Below are positions 41,710 to 49,660 of a stretch of DNA of 64,000 nucleotides, piece by piece. The notes beneath the pieces were generated by a model that saw nothing but the letters and a program-made list of their open reading frames with translations, searched no databases and was not told where the DNA came from. The stretch lies in contig JACJXX010000002.1 in assembly GCA_020636435.1 (NCBI GenBank), positions 2,666,001 to 2,730,000 on the forward strand, written 5' to 3'. Every line of letters starts with the position of its first letter. Position 1 is the stretch's first letter. This stretch comes from Lewinellaceae bacterium (GTDB taxonomy: Bacteria; Bacteroidota; Bacteroidia; Chitinophagales; Saprospiraceae). Position numbers and translations under genes: made by a program.

Positions 41710-44700
41710 ATGAACAAAAGGACACTTTGGCTGCTGGCCATGCTTTTCGCCACGGCGCAGCTCTCCGCCCAATTTGCCGTAACCGGCGCCGATACGCCCG
41801 CCTTCGGCCCGGTGGAACTCATCGAGGAAGTTTGCCTGGGAGAAGGCATACAAGTGCTGGATATTGAGTTCAACGGGGTGCCGTCGGCAGTTGGGCGCTT
41901 CTCCGGAGGCCAGGCGGCGGTCGGCCTGGGGGAAGGCTTTCTGATGACTACCGGAATTGCCGCTACGGCTTCCGGAGGGGCAGGGGCGGACCTGCCCGGA
42001 TGGTGGGAAGCGAATATTCCCAACGGCAGCCAGGCCTCCCATCCGGAGCTGCCCGCCCTGGCCAACGACGACATCTTCGATGTGGCGGTGTACACCATTC
42101 GGTTTATTCCAACCGGCGATTCCATTATGTTCCGTTATGTATTCGCCTCGGAGGAATACCCCCAGTTTGTCTGCAGCAACTTCAACGATGTTTTCGGCTT
42201 TTTCCTTACAGGCCCCGATCAGGACGGCAACGCCGCGACCATCAACATCGCCAAAGTGCCGGGGACGGACCTGGCGGTTTCCATCAACAGCGTCAACAGC
42301 GGCATCCCGGGCAGCCATCCCCTGGTCAACCTGGCTTACTGCCTGGGCGACAACGGCAGCCTGGACAACGCCGAGCTGTTCAACAACAACTTTTTTGACG
42401 TGCCGGTCTACAATGGCTACACGGATGTTTTTGTCGCCAAAGCCGCCGTGACGCCCTGCCAGGAATACACCATGTCGCTGGTGCTGGCCGATATCGGCGA
42501 CGCCCTCTGGGACTCCGGCCTGTTTTTCGAAGCCAACAGCTTCTGCTCCTTTGCCGGCGGCGGGCACGACAGCGAGACGGTGACGGTGGTGGAAGCCTGT
42601 TCGCCGGGCCTTCTGGAAGTAGGCCTCGGCAATTTTCCCGACGAGGACTTTCCGCTGACTTATGCGATCGCGGGCTCGGCGGAGGTTGGCGTGGATTATA
42701 CCCTTGCGGGAATATCCGCCAGCGGGCAGGTGGACGGCCCGGCGGACAGCTGGCTGCTGGAGCTGGAGGCCCTGGACGACGGGCTGGAGGAAGGGGTGGA
42801 AACCATAGAGATTTCCCTGCAGGGGGCCGCCTGTTCGGAGAAAACCTACACCATCCGGCTGGTGGACCCTTTCCGGATCGAGGGGCCCTCTTCCGCCCTG
42901 TGTTCCGCAGAGCCGGTTGCTTTGACCGTTGTGGGAGACTCGGCAGCCCTGGCCGATTATCCATTGATCTGGGACGACGGGCAGGAAGGAGCTTCCATAC
43001 AGGTAATACCGGATGGAACAACAGAATACACCCTCGATTATGGGGGGTACCTCTTTTCCTGCCGGGTGTCTTTTACCATCTCGGTCGACAACCCCGAAAG
43101 CGAACTCAACCTGGAATTGTGCTCGAATGAGGATGGCGTGGTGGTGAACGGGACGCTTTACGACTTTTACAATCCTGCCGGCACAGAAGTGCTGGCTGGG
43201 GGAAGCGCCGCCGGCTGCGATTCCACGGTGTACATCAACATCATGCCCAAAGTATCCTTCAACCTGGAAGAAGGCGTCTGCTCCGGGCAAGGCATTCTGG
43301 TGAACGGAACGCTTTACGGAGAAGGCAATTTAACCGGCCTGGAAGTTATCTCCGCCGGCGCACAGGACGGCTGCGACTCCGTAGTGTTCGTCAACCTGGC
43401 AACTTATCCCCAACAGAGTTCTGCGATGGAAGTGACCCTGAACGAAGGGGAAACCTTTTCCCTGGGTGGGCAAACCTTTGCCGCCAACGGCAATTACGAG
43501 CTGGCGTTCCCCAATCAGAACGGCTGCGACAGCCTGGTACTTCTCCAGGTAAACGTAAAAACACAAACTTCCGTGCTGACCGACTCGATCGCTGTTGGGC
43601 AGCTCGAAACCCTTTGCCTGGACACCGCCTTCCTTCAATCGGTGGCCCGCTTTGCCAATGCCTGCGCTGATCCCGAATCCGGCACGGAATGGGTGTTTCC
43701 CGCCGATGGCGCCTGCCTGGAATACCTGGGCCTTTCTCCCGGCGTCGACACGGCCTGCCTGGTGGTTTGCGATGGCCTCGGCCTTTGCGATACGACTATT
43801 TTTATCGTCAGCGTATTCGACTACCTGCTGGATGCAGTTTGGCCGGGCGACGTCAATAACGACGGGAGGGTCAATCAGATAGACCACTGGGCGGTTGGCC
43901 TGGGCTATGGCCTCAACGGCCCGGTGCGGCCCAATGCCAGCAACGCCTGGACTGCCCAGCCGATGATCGACTGGAACGGGAGCCTCACTTTTATTTACCA
44001 ATTCAACCGCAAATACGCCGATTGCAACGGCGACGGGCAGATCAATTCGGGAGATACCTATGCCATTTATGCCAATTTTGGCCGCACCCATCCTCTGAGT
44101 CCCGAGGCCTTTGATTTTCCAGACAGGGCGATCCCGGCAGCGTTGGAAGCCGAAGCTGCCGGCCCGGAGTATACTGAGCTAAGCCTCAGCTTTGGTGACA
44201 ACGCCCAGCCTCTGATCGATGCTTACGGCCTGGCCTTTGAGGCCTACTTCGACCCGGCGGCGGTGGCCGATATCCGTTTCCTGGCAGGCGAAAGCTGGCT
44301 GGGAACCGAAGGCGAAGATTTGATGGTATTGTCCAAAATGTTCCCGGAAAACGGAATCGGTTATGTCTCTCTGGTGAGAACGGACCATAACCCGCAGCCC
44401 GGCGCCGGCAGGGTAGGGGCTTTGCGCCTGTTATGCCCGGATAATAACTGCGGGGCAGTTACGGTTCGAAATATCCAATTCCTGCAATCCGACGGCGATG
44501 CCTTCGACGCCAGCGGAGAACTCCTCTGGCAGGCAGATGCCCTGAGCGCGGCAGCCAACCGCCTGGACAACCAGGTGGAGTTGTTCCCCAACCCCGCCCG
44601 GGAACTGCTCTGGGTGAGCCTGCCGGCTTCCGGAACGGCTCAATTGTTTGGGGCGAACGGGCAGCTCGCCTGGGCCGGCGCTTTGCAGCAGGGGCGCAAT

Positions 44701-44805
44701 GAAATAGCTGTAAAAGGCTTGTCGGCAGGCGTTTATGTTTTAAAAATTCAAATGACTGAAGGCATAGTCACTAAAAAATTAGTAGTGATGTCAGATAAAA
44801 ATTAG
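41710..44805 (+). CDS. Large surface protein with choice-of-anchor L, Calx-beta, dockerin-like and sorting domains
   Basis: The protein has 1031 residues with a signal peptide (about 1-21, ending LSAQ). A choice-of-anchor L domain spans about 40-275 (VLDIEFNGVPSAVGRFSGGQ, FRYVFASEEYPQFVCSNFNDVFGFFLTGP). A Calx-beta-like part follows (EVGVDYTLAGISASG, DDGLEEGVETIEISLQG), then several short SVCxxxGxxVNGTLY-like repeats (CSNEDGVVVNGTLYDF and CSGQGILVNGTLYGEG). Near 715-800 two calcium-loop segments, GDVNNDGRVNQIDHW and DCNGDGQINSGDTYAIYANFG, look like a dockerin. The Por sorting domain begins DNQVELFPNPARELLWV and ends VYVLKIQMTEGIVTKKLVVM. The protein is likely attached to the cell surface, with calcium stabilising it; adhesion is a guess. 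Confidence 0.85.
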   Translation: MNKRTLWLLAMLFATAQLSAQFAVTGADTPAFGPVELIEEVCLGEGIQVLDIEFNGVPSAVGRFSGGQAAVGLGEGFLMTTGIAATASGGAGADLPGWWEANIPNGSQASHPELPALANDDIFDVAVYTIRFIPTGDSIMFRYVFASEEYPQFVCSNFNDVFGFFLTGPDQDGNAATINIAKVPGTDLAVSINSVNSGIPGSHPLVNLAYCLGDNGSLDNAELFNNNFFDVPVYNGYTDVFVAKAAVTPCQEYTMSLVLADIGDALWDSGLFFEANSFCSFAGGGHDSETVTVVEACSPGLLEVGLGNFPDEDFPLTYAIAGSAEVGVDYTLAGISASGQVDGPADSWLLELEALDDGLEEGVETIEISLQGAACSEKTYTIRLVDPFRIEGPSSALCSAEPVALTVVGDSAALADYPLIWDDGQEGASIQVIPDGTTEYTLDYGGYLFSCRVSFTISVDNPESELNLELCSNEDGVVVNGTLYDFYNPAGTEVLAGGSAAGCDSTVYINIMPKVSFNLEEGVCSGQGILVNGTLYGEGNLTGLEVISAGAQDGCDSVVFVNLATYPQQSSAMEVTLNEGETFSLGGQTFAANGNYELAFPNQNGCDSLVLLQVNVKTQTSVLTDSIAVGQLETLCLDTAFLQSVARFANACADPESGTEWVFPADGACLEYLGLSPGVDTACLVVCDGLGLCDTTIFIVSVFDYLLDAVWPGDVNNDGRVNQIDHWAVGLGYGLNGPVRPNASNAWTAQPMIDWNGSLTFIYQFNRKYADCNGDGQINSGDTYAIYANFGRTHPLSPEAFDFPDRAIPAALEAEAAGPEYTELSLSFGDNAQPLIDAYGLAFEAYFDPAAVADIRFLAGESWLGTEGEDLMVLSKMFPENGIGYVSLVRTDHNPQPGAGRVGALRLLCPDNNCGAVTVRNIQFLQSDGDAFDASGELLWQADALSAAANRLDNQVELFPNPARELLWVSLPASGTAQLFGANGQLAWAGALQQGRNEIAVKGLSAGVYVLKIQMTEGIVTKKLVVMSDKN

Positions 44806-44823
44806 ATTTTTTCCAATAAAGGG

Positions 44824-44856
44824 TTTGCATTTTTGAAAGTAATCCCTTTATCTTTG
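44824..44856 (+). promoter_or_regulatory. Promoter of the trp operon
   Basis: TTTG at 44824-44827 and TATCTTTG at 44849-44856 match the Bacteroidota -33/-7 elements with a 25-base start-to-start distance. Transcription would begin at about 44862, some 15 bases before the leader-peptide ATG. Confidence 0.75.
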
Positions 44857-44876
44857 GCGCAAGTTAAATCAAACGC

Positions 44877-44942
44877 ATGTCCTACGTTCTGTATTCAAAC
44901 AACTGGTGGTGGCACGGTCATTCGGAAACCCGGGTGAGGTGA
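44877..44942 (+). CDS. trpL: trp operon leader peptide
   Basis: A 21-codon frame starts with ATG at 44877 and ends at TGA 44940-44942. It reads MSYVLYSNN, then three consecutive Trp codons (44904-44912), then HGHSETRVR. Three TGG codons in a row in so short a frame, directly between a good promoter and a terminator hairpin ahead of trpE, identify a ribosome-stalling attenuation leader. When charged tRNA-Trp is scarce a ribosome would stall on the Trp codons and cover 44918-44925, which changes RNA pairing downstream as described for the attenuator. Confidence 0.9.
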   Translation: MSYVLYSNNWWWHGHSETRVR

Positions 44943-45010
44943 CACAGCTTTGTTTGATCTGAACGAAAATCAATAAAAAGCGGCTTGTCGATCACTCGGC
45001 AAGCCGCTTT
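44918..45010 (+). promoter_or_regulatory. trp attenuator: protector, antiterminator and terminator stems
   Basis: Segment 1, UCAUUCGG (44918-44925), pairs with segment 2, CCGGGUGA (44930-44937), over an AAAC loop. Segment 2 can instead pair with segment 3, UCACUCGG (44992-44999), and this helix is extended by GACA:UGUC (44941-44944 with 44986-44989) and GCUUU:AAAGC (44947-44951 with 44977-44981). The terminator stem pairs AAAGCGGCUUG (44977-44987) with CAAGCCGCUUU (45000-45010), loop of 12 bases, followed by GCAUUUU. The antiterminator uses the left arm of the terminator, so the two exclude each other. Confidence 0.85.
44977..45010 (+). terminator. Attenuator terminator hairpin before trpE
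   Basis: An 11-bp perfect stem with a 12-base loop and a short T-rich tail, located 24 bases before the trpE ATG. Confidence 0.85.
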
Positions 45011-45034
45011 GCATTTTAACCACGACCCAATACC

Positions 45035-46456
45035 ATGAAAGTAAAAGCCGAAAAAAAGATCAGCATACGCACGGACGTCCGCCGTTACCTGGCCGACACA
45101 GTTACCCCGGTCACCCTTTTCCTCAAGGCGCGGGACCACTACACCGAACCTGTTTTGCTGGAAAACAACGACTTCCGCAGCAAAGAAGACTGTTACTCTT
45201 TCCTCGGCTTCGACGTGATCGGCAGTTTTCAGGTACAGGAGGGGCGCATCCGCGAATCCTTTCCCGGAGAGGCGGTCCGGGAACTGCCGGTGGAGGATGT
45301 GACAACGGTTCCCAGCGCCATGCAAGCGTTTCTCCGCCGCTTTAATGTCCAGTATGAAACGCCCTATAAGGGGTTCAACGGATTGATCGGTTACACCGGT
45401 TTCGATGCCGTGCAGTATTTCGATACCTTGAAATTCGACCCGGAAAAACGCAAGTTCAACCTTCCCGATATCCGGTACAACCTCTACCGCTTCATCCTCG
45501 CCATCAACCACTTTCGGGATGAGCTGTTTGTACTGGAGAACCGCCCCGAGGGCGAAGCTTCCCGTTTGCACGAGGTAGAGCGGCTTATCCGCAGCCAGAA
45601 ATTTGCCACCCATGAGTTTCGGATGCGCGGGCCGGAGGCCAGCAACCTGGCCGACGAGCAATTTATGGGCCTCGTTGCCACCGGCAAGCGCCACTGCCAG
45701 TTGGGAGACGTTTTTCAGATCGTCTTCAGCCGGCAGTTTTCCCAGGAGTTTTCCGGCGATGATTTTACGGTCTACCGGGCCTTGCGTTCCATCAACCCCT
45801 CGCCCTATCTGTTCTATGCGGATTACGGCAGCTACCGGATTTTTGGCTCCTCTCCCGAAACCCAAATGGCGATCAGAGGCGGCCTTGCCAGCGTCAACCC
45901 CATTGCCGGCACCTATCGCCGCACCGGCGACGACATCGAGGATGCCCAGAAAGCCCTGGAACTGGCGAAAGACCCTAAGGAAAATGCCGAACACATCATG
46001 TTGGTGGACCTGGCGCGCAACGATTTGGGGCGGCACGCCGTAAACGTAACCGTGAAAGAATTGAAAGACATCCATTTCTTCAGCCATGTGATCCACCTGG
46101 TTTCTAAAGTGACCGGAGAGCTGGAACCCACCACCAACCCCGTGCAGGTATTCGGAGATACTTTTCCGGCGGGAACGCTTTCCGGGGCACCTAAATACAA
46201 AGCGATTGAGCTAATCGACAAATACGAAAACCAGAACCGCAGTTTTTACGGCGGCGCCCTGGGCTACATCAATTTCGACGGAGAAATGAACAAGGCCATC
46301 ATCATCCGGTCCTTCCTAAGCCAGGACAATACGCTTTACTACCAGGCCGGCGCCGGCATTGTGGCCGCCAGCGTGGAGGAAAGGGAGTTGCAGGAAGTCA
46401 ACAACAAACTGGGCGCCCTGAAAAAGGCTCTGGTGGAAGCGGAAAAATTGCGTTAA
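45035..46456 (+). CDS. trpE: Anthranilate synthase component I
   Basis: The protein has 473 residues. TrpE makes anthranilate from chorismate with ammonia supplied by TrpG. The N-terminal domain carries the LLENNDFRSKEDCYSFLGFD segment, the place where Trp binds for feedback inhibition (LLES in many homologues). The chorismate-binding domain has QLGDVFQIVFSRQF, PSPYLFYADYGSYRIFGSSPETQMAIRGG, NPIAGTYRRTGDD, the acidic EDAQKALELAKDPKENAEHIMLVDLARNDLGR and TLSGAPKYKAIELID, and ends with GALGYINFDGEMNKAIIIR and YYQAGAGIVAASVEE. It is the first structural gene after the attenuator. Octamer-like TCAATCAT repeats fill the 46 bases before trpG. Confidence 0.97.
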   Translation: MKVKAEKKISIRTDVRRYLADTVTPVTLFLKARDHYTEPVLLENNDFRSKEDCYSFLGFDVIGSFQVQEGRIRESFPGEAVRELPVEDVTTVPSAMQAFLRRFNVQYETPYKGFNGLIGYTGFDAVQYFDTLKFDPEKRKFNLPDIRYNLYRFILAINHFRDELFVLENRPEGEASRLHEVERLIRSQKFATHEFRMRGPEASNLADEQFMGLVATGKRHCQLGDVFQIVFSRQFSQEFSGDDFTVYRALRSINPSPYLFYADYGSYRIFGSSPETQMAIRGGLASVNPIAGTYRRTGDDIEDAQKALELAKDPKENAEHIMLVDLARNDLGRHAVNVTVKELKDIHFFSHVIHLVSKVTGELEPTTNPVQVFGDTFPAGTLSGAPKYKAIELIDKYENQNRSFYGGALGYINFDGEMNKAIIIRSFLSQDNTLYYQAGAGIVAASVEERELQEVNNKLGALKKALVEAEKLR

Positions 46457-46457
46457 T

Positions 46458-46498
46458 CAATCAATCATTCATTCAATCAATCATTCCTTCATTCCTTA
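46458..46498. repeat. TCAATCATTCAT repeats between trpE and trpG
   Basis: Short 4/8-bp repeats of TCAATCAT, TCATTCAA and TTCATTCC begin two bases after the trpE stop and run to the trpG start region. Confidence 0.8.
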
Positions 46499-46502
46499 CA
46501 AC

Positions 46503-47129
46503 ATGAAAATCCTCGTTCTCGATAATTACGATTCCTTCACCTTCAACCTGGTGCAATACATACAGGAGATTCTGGATCAGAAGGTGGACGTCCGCCGCAA
46601 CGATGCCATAACGCTGGATGCGGTAACGCCCTACGATGCCATTGTTCTCTCTCCGGGCCCGGGGCTGCCCTCCGAGGCAGGCATCATGCCGGATTTGATC
46701 CGGCGCTACGCAGCCGAAAAGCCCATCCTGGGAGTTTGCCTGGGCCACCAAGCCATCGGCGAAGCCTTTGGCGCCAGGCTGGAAAACCTGGCCCATGTTT
46801 TCCATGGCGTGGAAACGCCCATCACAATTACGGAGCCGGAAGAGCCGTTATTCCGGGATATGGGGAGCCCGTTCCAAGCCGGCCGCTACCACTCGTGGGT
46901 GGTCCGGGAGGACAGCCTGCCGGACAGCCTGCAGGTCACAGCGGTGGATGATGCCGGCGCCATCATGGCCATGCGCCACCGGGAGTATAACGTCCGCGGC
47001 GTTCAGTTCCACCCCGAGTCGATCATGACCGAATTCGGACGGCAGATGCTGGAGAATTTTTTTGCTTATTGCGTGCCGGGAGGGGGGCAAAGTTCGATGG
47101 TTCAAAGTTCGATTGTTCAACGTCATTGA
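46503..47129 (+). CDS. trpG: Anthranilate synthase component II (glutamine amidotransferase)
   Basis: The protein has 208 residues. It hydrolyses glutamine to pass ammonia to TrpE. Class I amidotransferase motifs are NYDSFTFNLVQYI at the start, SPGPGLPSEAG, the nucleophile Cys in GVCLGHQAIGEAFG (near residue 79), and the His/Glu pair in GVQFHPESIMTE. The family normally ends close to LENFFAYC; here 17 more residues (starting VPGGGQSSM) are encoded by repeat DNA (CAAAGTTCGATGGTT twice) in which the stop now lies, so the tail seems to be recent and without function. Confidence 0.96.
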   Translation: MKILVLDNYDSFTFNLVQYIQEILDQKVDVRRNDAITLDAVTPYDAIVLSPGPGLPSEAGIMPDLIRRYAAEKPILGVCLGHQAIGEAFGARLENLAHVFHGVETPITITEPEEPLFRDMGSPFQAGRYHSWVVREDSLPDSLQVTAVDDAGAIMAMRHREYNVRGVQFHPESIMTEFGRQMLENFFAYCVPGGGQSSMVQSSIVQRH

Positions 47130-47176
47130 ACCTCAAACTTTGAACCTCGAACCTCAAACCAAACAACAATCAAACC

Positions 47177-48163
47177 ATGAAACAAATTTTATCCCGTTTA
47201 TACGAACACGAACGCCTCAGCCGGGAGGAAGCCCGGCAGGTGCTGCTCAACATTTCTCACGGCGAGTACAACCACATACAGGTAGCCAGTTTCATTACCA
47301 TCTACCAGATGCGCTCCGTTTCCATTCCCGAGCTGCAGGGTTTTCGGGACGCCTTGCTGGAGCTCTGTGTGCCCGTCAGCCTGAATGGCATGGAAGCCAT
47401 TGATATTGTCGGGACCGGGGGGGACAGCAAGAACACCTTCAATGTATCCACGCTTTCGGCGGTGGTGGTTGCCGGCGCGGGCTACAAGGTGGCCAAGCAT
47501 GGCAGCTATGGCGTCTCTTCTGCCGTAGGCTCCTCTAACGTCCTGATGGCCCTGGGCTACGAGTTTACCAACGACCAGGAGCAATTGCGGCGGCAACTGG
47601 ACCGTTCCAATATTTGTTTTCTGCACGCGCCCCTTTTCCATCCGGCGCTGAAGGAGGTCGTTCCCGTCCGCAAGCAGTTGGGCGTCAAGACCTTTTTCAA
47701 TATGTTGGGGCCGCTGGTGAATCCGGCTCAGCCCAGCCACCAGCTCTTCGGCACCTACAGCCAGGAGCTGGCCCGCATGTATCAGTACATCATGCAGGAA
47801 ACCGGCCGCCGCTATGCCATCGTTTATTCGCTGGACGGGTACGACGAGGTGTCCCTCACCGGGCCTTTCAAGCTGCGCACCAACGAGCGCGACGTCATAC
47901 TGGCCCCTGAAGACCTGGGCAAGCCCCTGCTCACCCAGGGCGACCTCTACGGCGGAGAGACCGAAGAGGAGGCCGCTGCTATTTTCCGGAACGTGCTGAA
48001 CAATGAAGGCAGCCCGGCGCAGTTTGACGTCGTGGCCGCCAACGCCGGCCTGGCCATTCACTGCCTGAAACCGGAGCAATCGCTCGAAGATTGCATAGAA
48101 GAAGCCCAGGAAAGCCTGCTCAGCAAACAGGCGCTGCAAGCCTTCCAGAACCTTATAAATTAG
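47177..48163 (+). CDS. trpD: Anthranilate phosphoribosyltransferase
   Basis: The protein has 328 residues. TrpD joins anthranilate to PRPP. The PRPP-binding IDIVGTGGDSKNTFNVST motif lies near residues 74-91, followed by KVAKHGSYGVSSAVGSSNVLMALG (about 103-126), FLHAPLFHPALKEVVPVRKQLGVKTFFNMLGPLVNP and LFGTYSQEL, all typical. The gene follows trpG after 47 bases containing an inverted repeat of GGTTCAA/TTGAACC words, and is followed by trpC after seven bases. Confidence 0.97.
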   Translation: MKQILSRLYEHERLSREEARQVLLNISHGEYNHIQVASFITIYQMRSVSIPELQGFRDALLELCVPVSLNGMEAIDIVGTGGDSKNTFNVSTLSAVVVAGAGYKVAKHGSYGVSSAVGSSNVLMALGYEFTNDQEQLRRQLDRSNICFLHAPLFHPALKEVVPVRKQLGVKTFFNMLGPLVNPAQPSHQLFGTYSQELARMYQYIMQETGRRYAIVYSLDGYDEVSLTGPFKLRTNERDVILAPEDLGKPLLTQGDLYGGETEEEAAAIFRNVLNNEGSPAQFDVVAANAGLAIHCLKPEQSLEDCIEEAQESLLSKQALQAFQNLIN

Positions 48164-48170
48164 CATTCTT

Positions 48171-48986
48171 ATGAATATCCTGGAAAAAATCGTCGCTCAC
48201 AAAAAGGAGGAGGTAGCCGAGCGCAAATCGCTTTATCCGGCCAAACTGCTGGAGCAAAGCATTTACTTCAACACCCCGGTAGCCTCTCTGAGGAAATACC
48301 TGCTGCGGGAGGACAAGTCCGGCATCATCGCTGAATTCAAGCGCCGCTCTCCCTCCAAAGGAGACATCAATCCTTACGCATCGGTGGAGCGGGTTTCCAT
48401 CGGCTACATGCAGGCGGGCGCCTCCGCCTTGTCCGTATTGACGGACGCCAAATTTTTTGGAGGCAGGAACGAAGACCTGACGGAGGCTCGCAAGTTCAAC
48501 TTCTGCCCGATCCTGCGCAAGGAATTCATCATCGGCGAATACCAGCTGATAGAGGCCCGCTCGATCGGCGCCGACGCGGTTTTGCTTATAGCAGAATGCC
48601 TGAGCAAGCAGCAGTTGGCACAACTGGCCAGGACGGCGAAGGGTTTAGGGCTGGAAGTACTGATGGAGATTCACAGCAGGGAACAGTTGGACAAGTATAC
48701 TCCCGATGTAGACGCCATCGGCGTCAACAACCGCAACCTGGAGAACTTTGAAGTCAGCATAGTGGCTTCTCTGGAGCTGGCCCCGGCCTTGCCCGCCGAA
48801 GCCGTAAAGGTGTCGGAAAGCGGCCTCGATGACCCTCAGGCGGTGGTGGAGCTTCGGCACTCCGGTTACCAGGGTTTTCTGATCGGCGAGCACTTCATGC
48901 GCCAGGCGGACCCCGGCCAGGCCTGCCGGGAATTCATTCGCCAGGTGCAGCACATTGAAGATTTGTTGCACAATGCCATTGCTTGA
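48171..48986 (+). CDS. trpC: Indole-3-glycerol-phosphate synthase
   Basis: The protein has 271 residues, a single-domain TrpC not fused to TrpF. It closes the indole ring from carboxyphenylaminodeoxyribulose phosphate. The (beta-alpha)8 barrel shows IIAEFKRRSPSKGDI (catalytic Lys near 57), ALSVLTDAKFFGG, CPILRKEFIIGEYQLIEARSIGADAVLLIAE (second catalytic Lys), VLMEIHSREQLDK, IGVNNRNLENFEV and VSESGLDDPQAV. The next gene begins 14 bases past the stop. Confidence 0.97.
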   Translation: MNILEKIVAHKKEEVAERKSLYPAKLLEQSIYFNTPVASLRKYLLREDKSGIIAEFKRRSPSKGDINPYASVERVSIGYMQAGASALSVLTDAKFFGGRNEDLTEARKFNFCPILRKEFIIGEYQLIEARSIGADAVLLIAECLSKQQLAQLARTAKGLGLEVLMEIHSREQLDKYTPDVDAIGVNNRNLENFEVSIVASLELAPALPAEAVKVSESGLDDPQAVVELRHSGYQGFLIGEHFMRQADPGQACREFIRQVQHIEDLLHNAIA

Positions 48987-49000
48987 CAAACACTCAGCTT

Positions 49001-49660
49001 ATGAAAATCAAAGTATGCGGCATGCGGGAGCCCGGCAACCTCGTTGCGTTGGCAAAACTGCCAATAGACATGGTGGGCTTCATCTTCTACGCCAAATCCC
49101 CCCGTTATGCCGGCGAGAGCCTGGCGAAGTGGCTGGCTAAAGAAGGGGCGGCGCTGGAAGGCAAAAAGCGCGTCGGCGTGTTCGTCAACGCCGAAGTGGA
49201 GGATGTGCTCAACCACGTCCACGACTTCGAGCTCGATTTTGTGCAACTGCACGGGAATGAGAGCCCGGAGTACTGCCAACTGCTGCGCAACCTGTGGGAG
49301 AGCACCTCTATGCGGAAAGCCAAGCTGATCAAGGCCTTTCGCGTGGATGAGGATTTTGATTTCAATCAGGTTTCTCCTTATACCTCTCATTGCGCCTATT
49401 TCCTGTTCGACACCAGGGGGCAGGAGTATGGCGGCACCGGCCGGCAGTTCGACTGGAAGCTACTGAACGATTACCACGGCGTTACGCCTTTCCTTCTTAG
49501 CGGCGGCATCGGACCGGAAGCGGTTGGCGCCGTTCTGGATTTCCAGCACCCTCAGTTTTACGGCGTGGACCTCAACAGCCGATTCGAACGGGAACCAGGG
49601 ATTAAGGACATCGATAAAATCGCAGCGTTTGTTACCGCTTTAAAACAACAAGCATCATGA
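49001..49660 (+). CDS. trpF: Phosphoribosylanthranilate isomerase
   Basis: From the ATG at 49001 the protein has 219 residues; a TTG start 18 bases upstream is possible but would add residues before the conserved start. TrpF isomerises phosphoribosylanthranilate. Catalytic residues are Cys in MKIKVCGMREPGN (Cys6 or so) and the Asp of the FLFDTRGQEYGGTGRQFDW segment. FLLSGGIGPEAVGAV and YGVDLNSRFEREPGIKD are the phosphate-binding end of the barrel. The stop overlaps the trpB start by four bases, so they are coupled. Confidence 0.95.
   Translation: MKIKVCGMREPGNLVALAKLPIDMVGFIFYAKSPRYAGESLAKWLAKEGAALEGKKRVGVFVNAEVEDVLNHVHDFELDFVQLHGNESPEYCQLLRNLWESTSMRKAKLIKAFRVDEDFDFNQVSPYTSHCAYFLFDTRGQEYGGTGRQFDWKLLNDYHGVTPFLLSGGIGPEAVGAVLDFQHPQFYGVDLNSRFEREPGIKDIDKIAAFVTALKQQAS

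Noticed and set aside
41686..43290. 534-codon antisense frame across the choice-of-anchor L gene
   Set aside because: No signal peptide or motif, and the plus strand has a clear multidomain protein.
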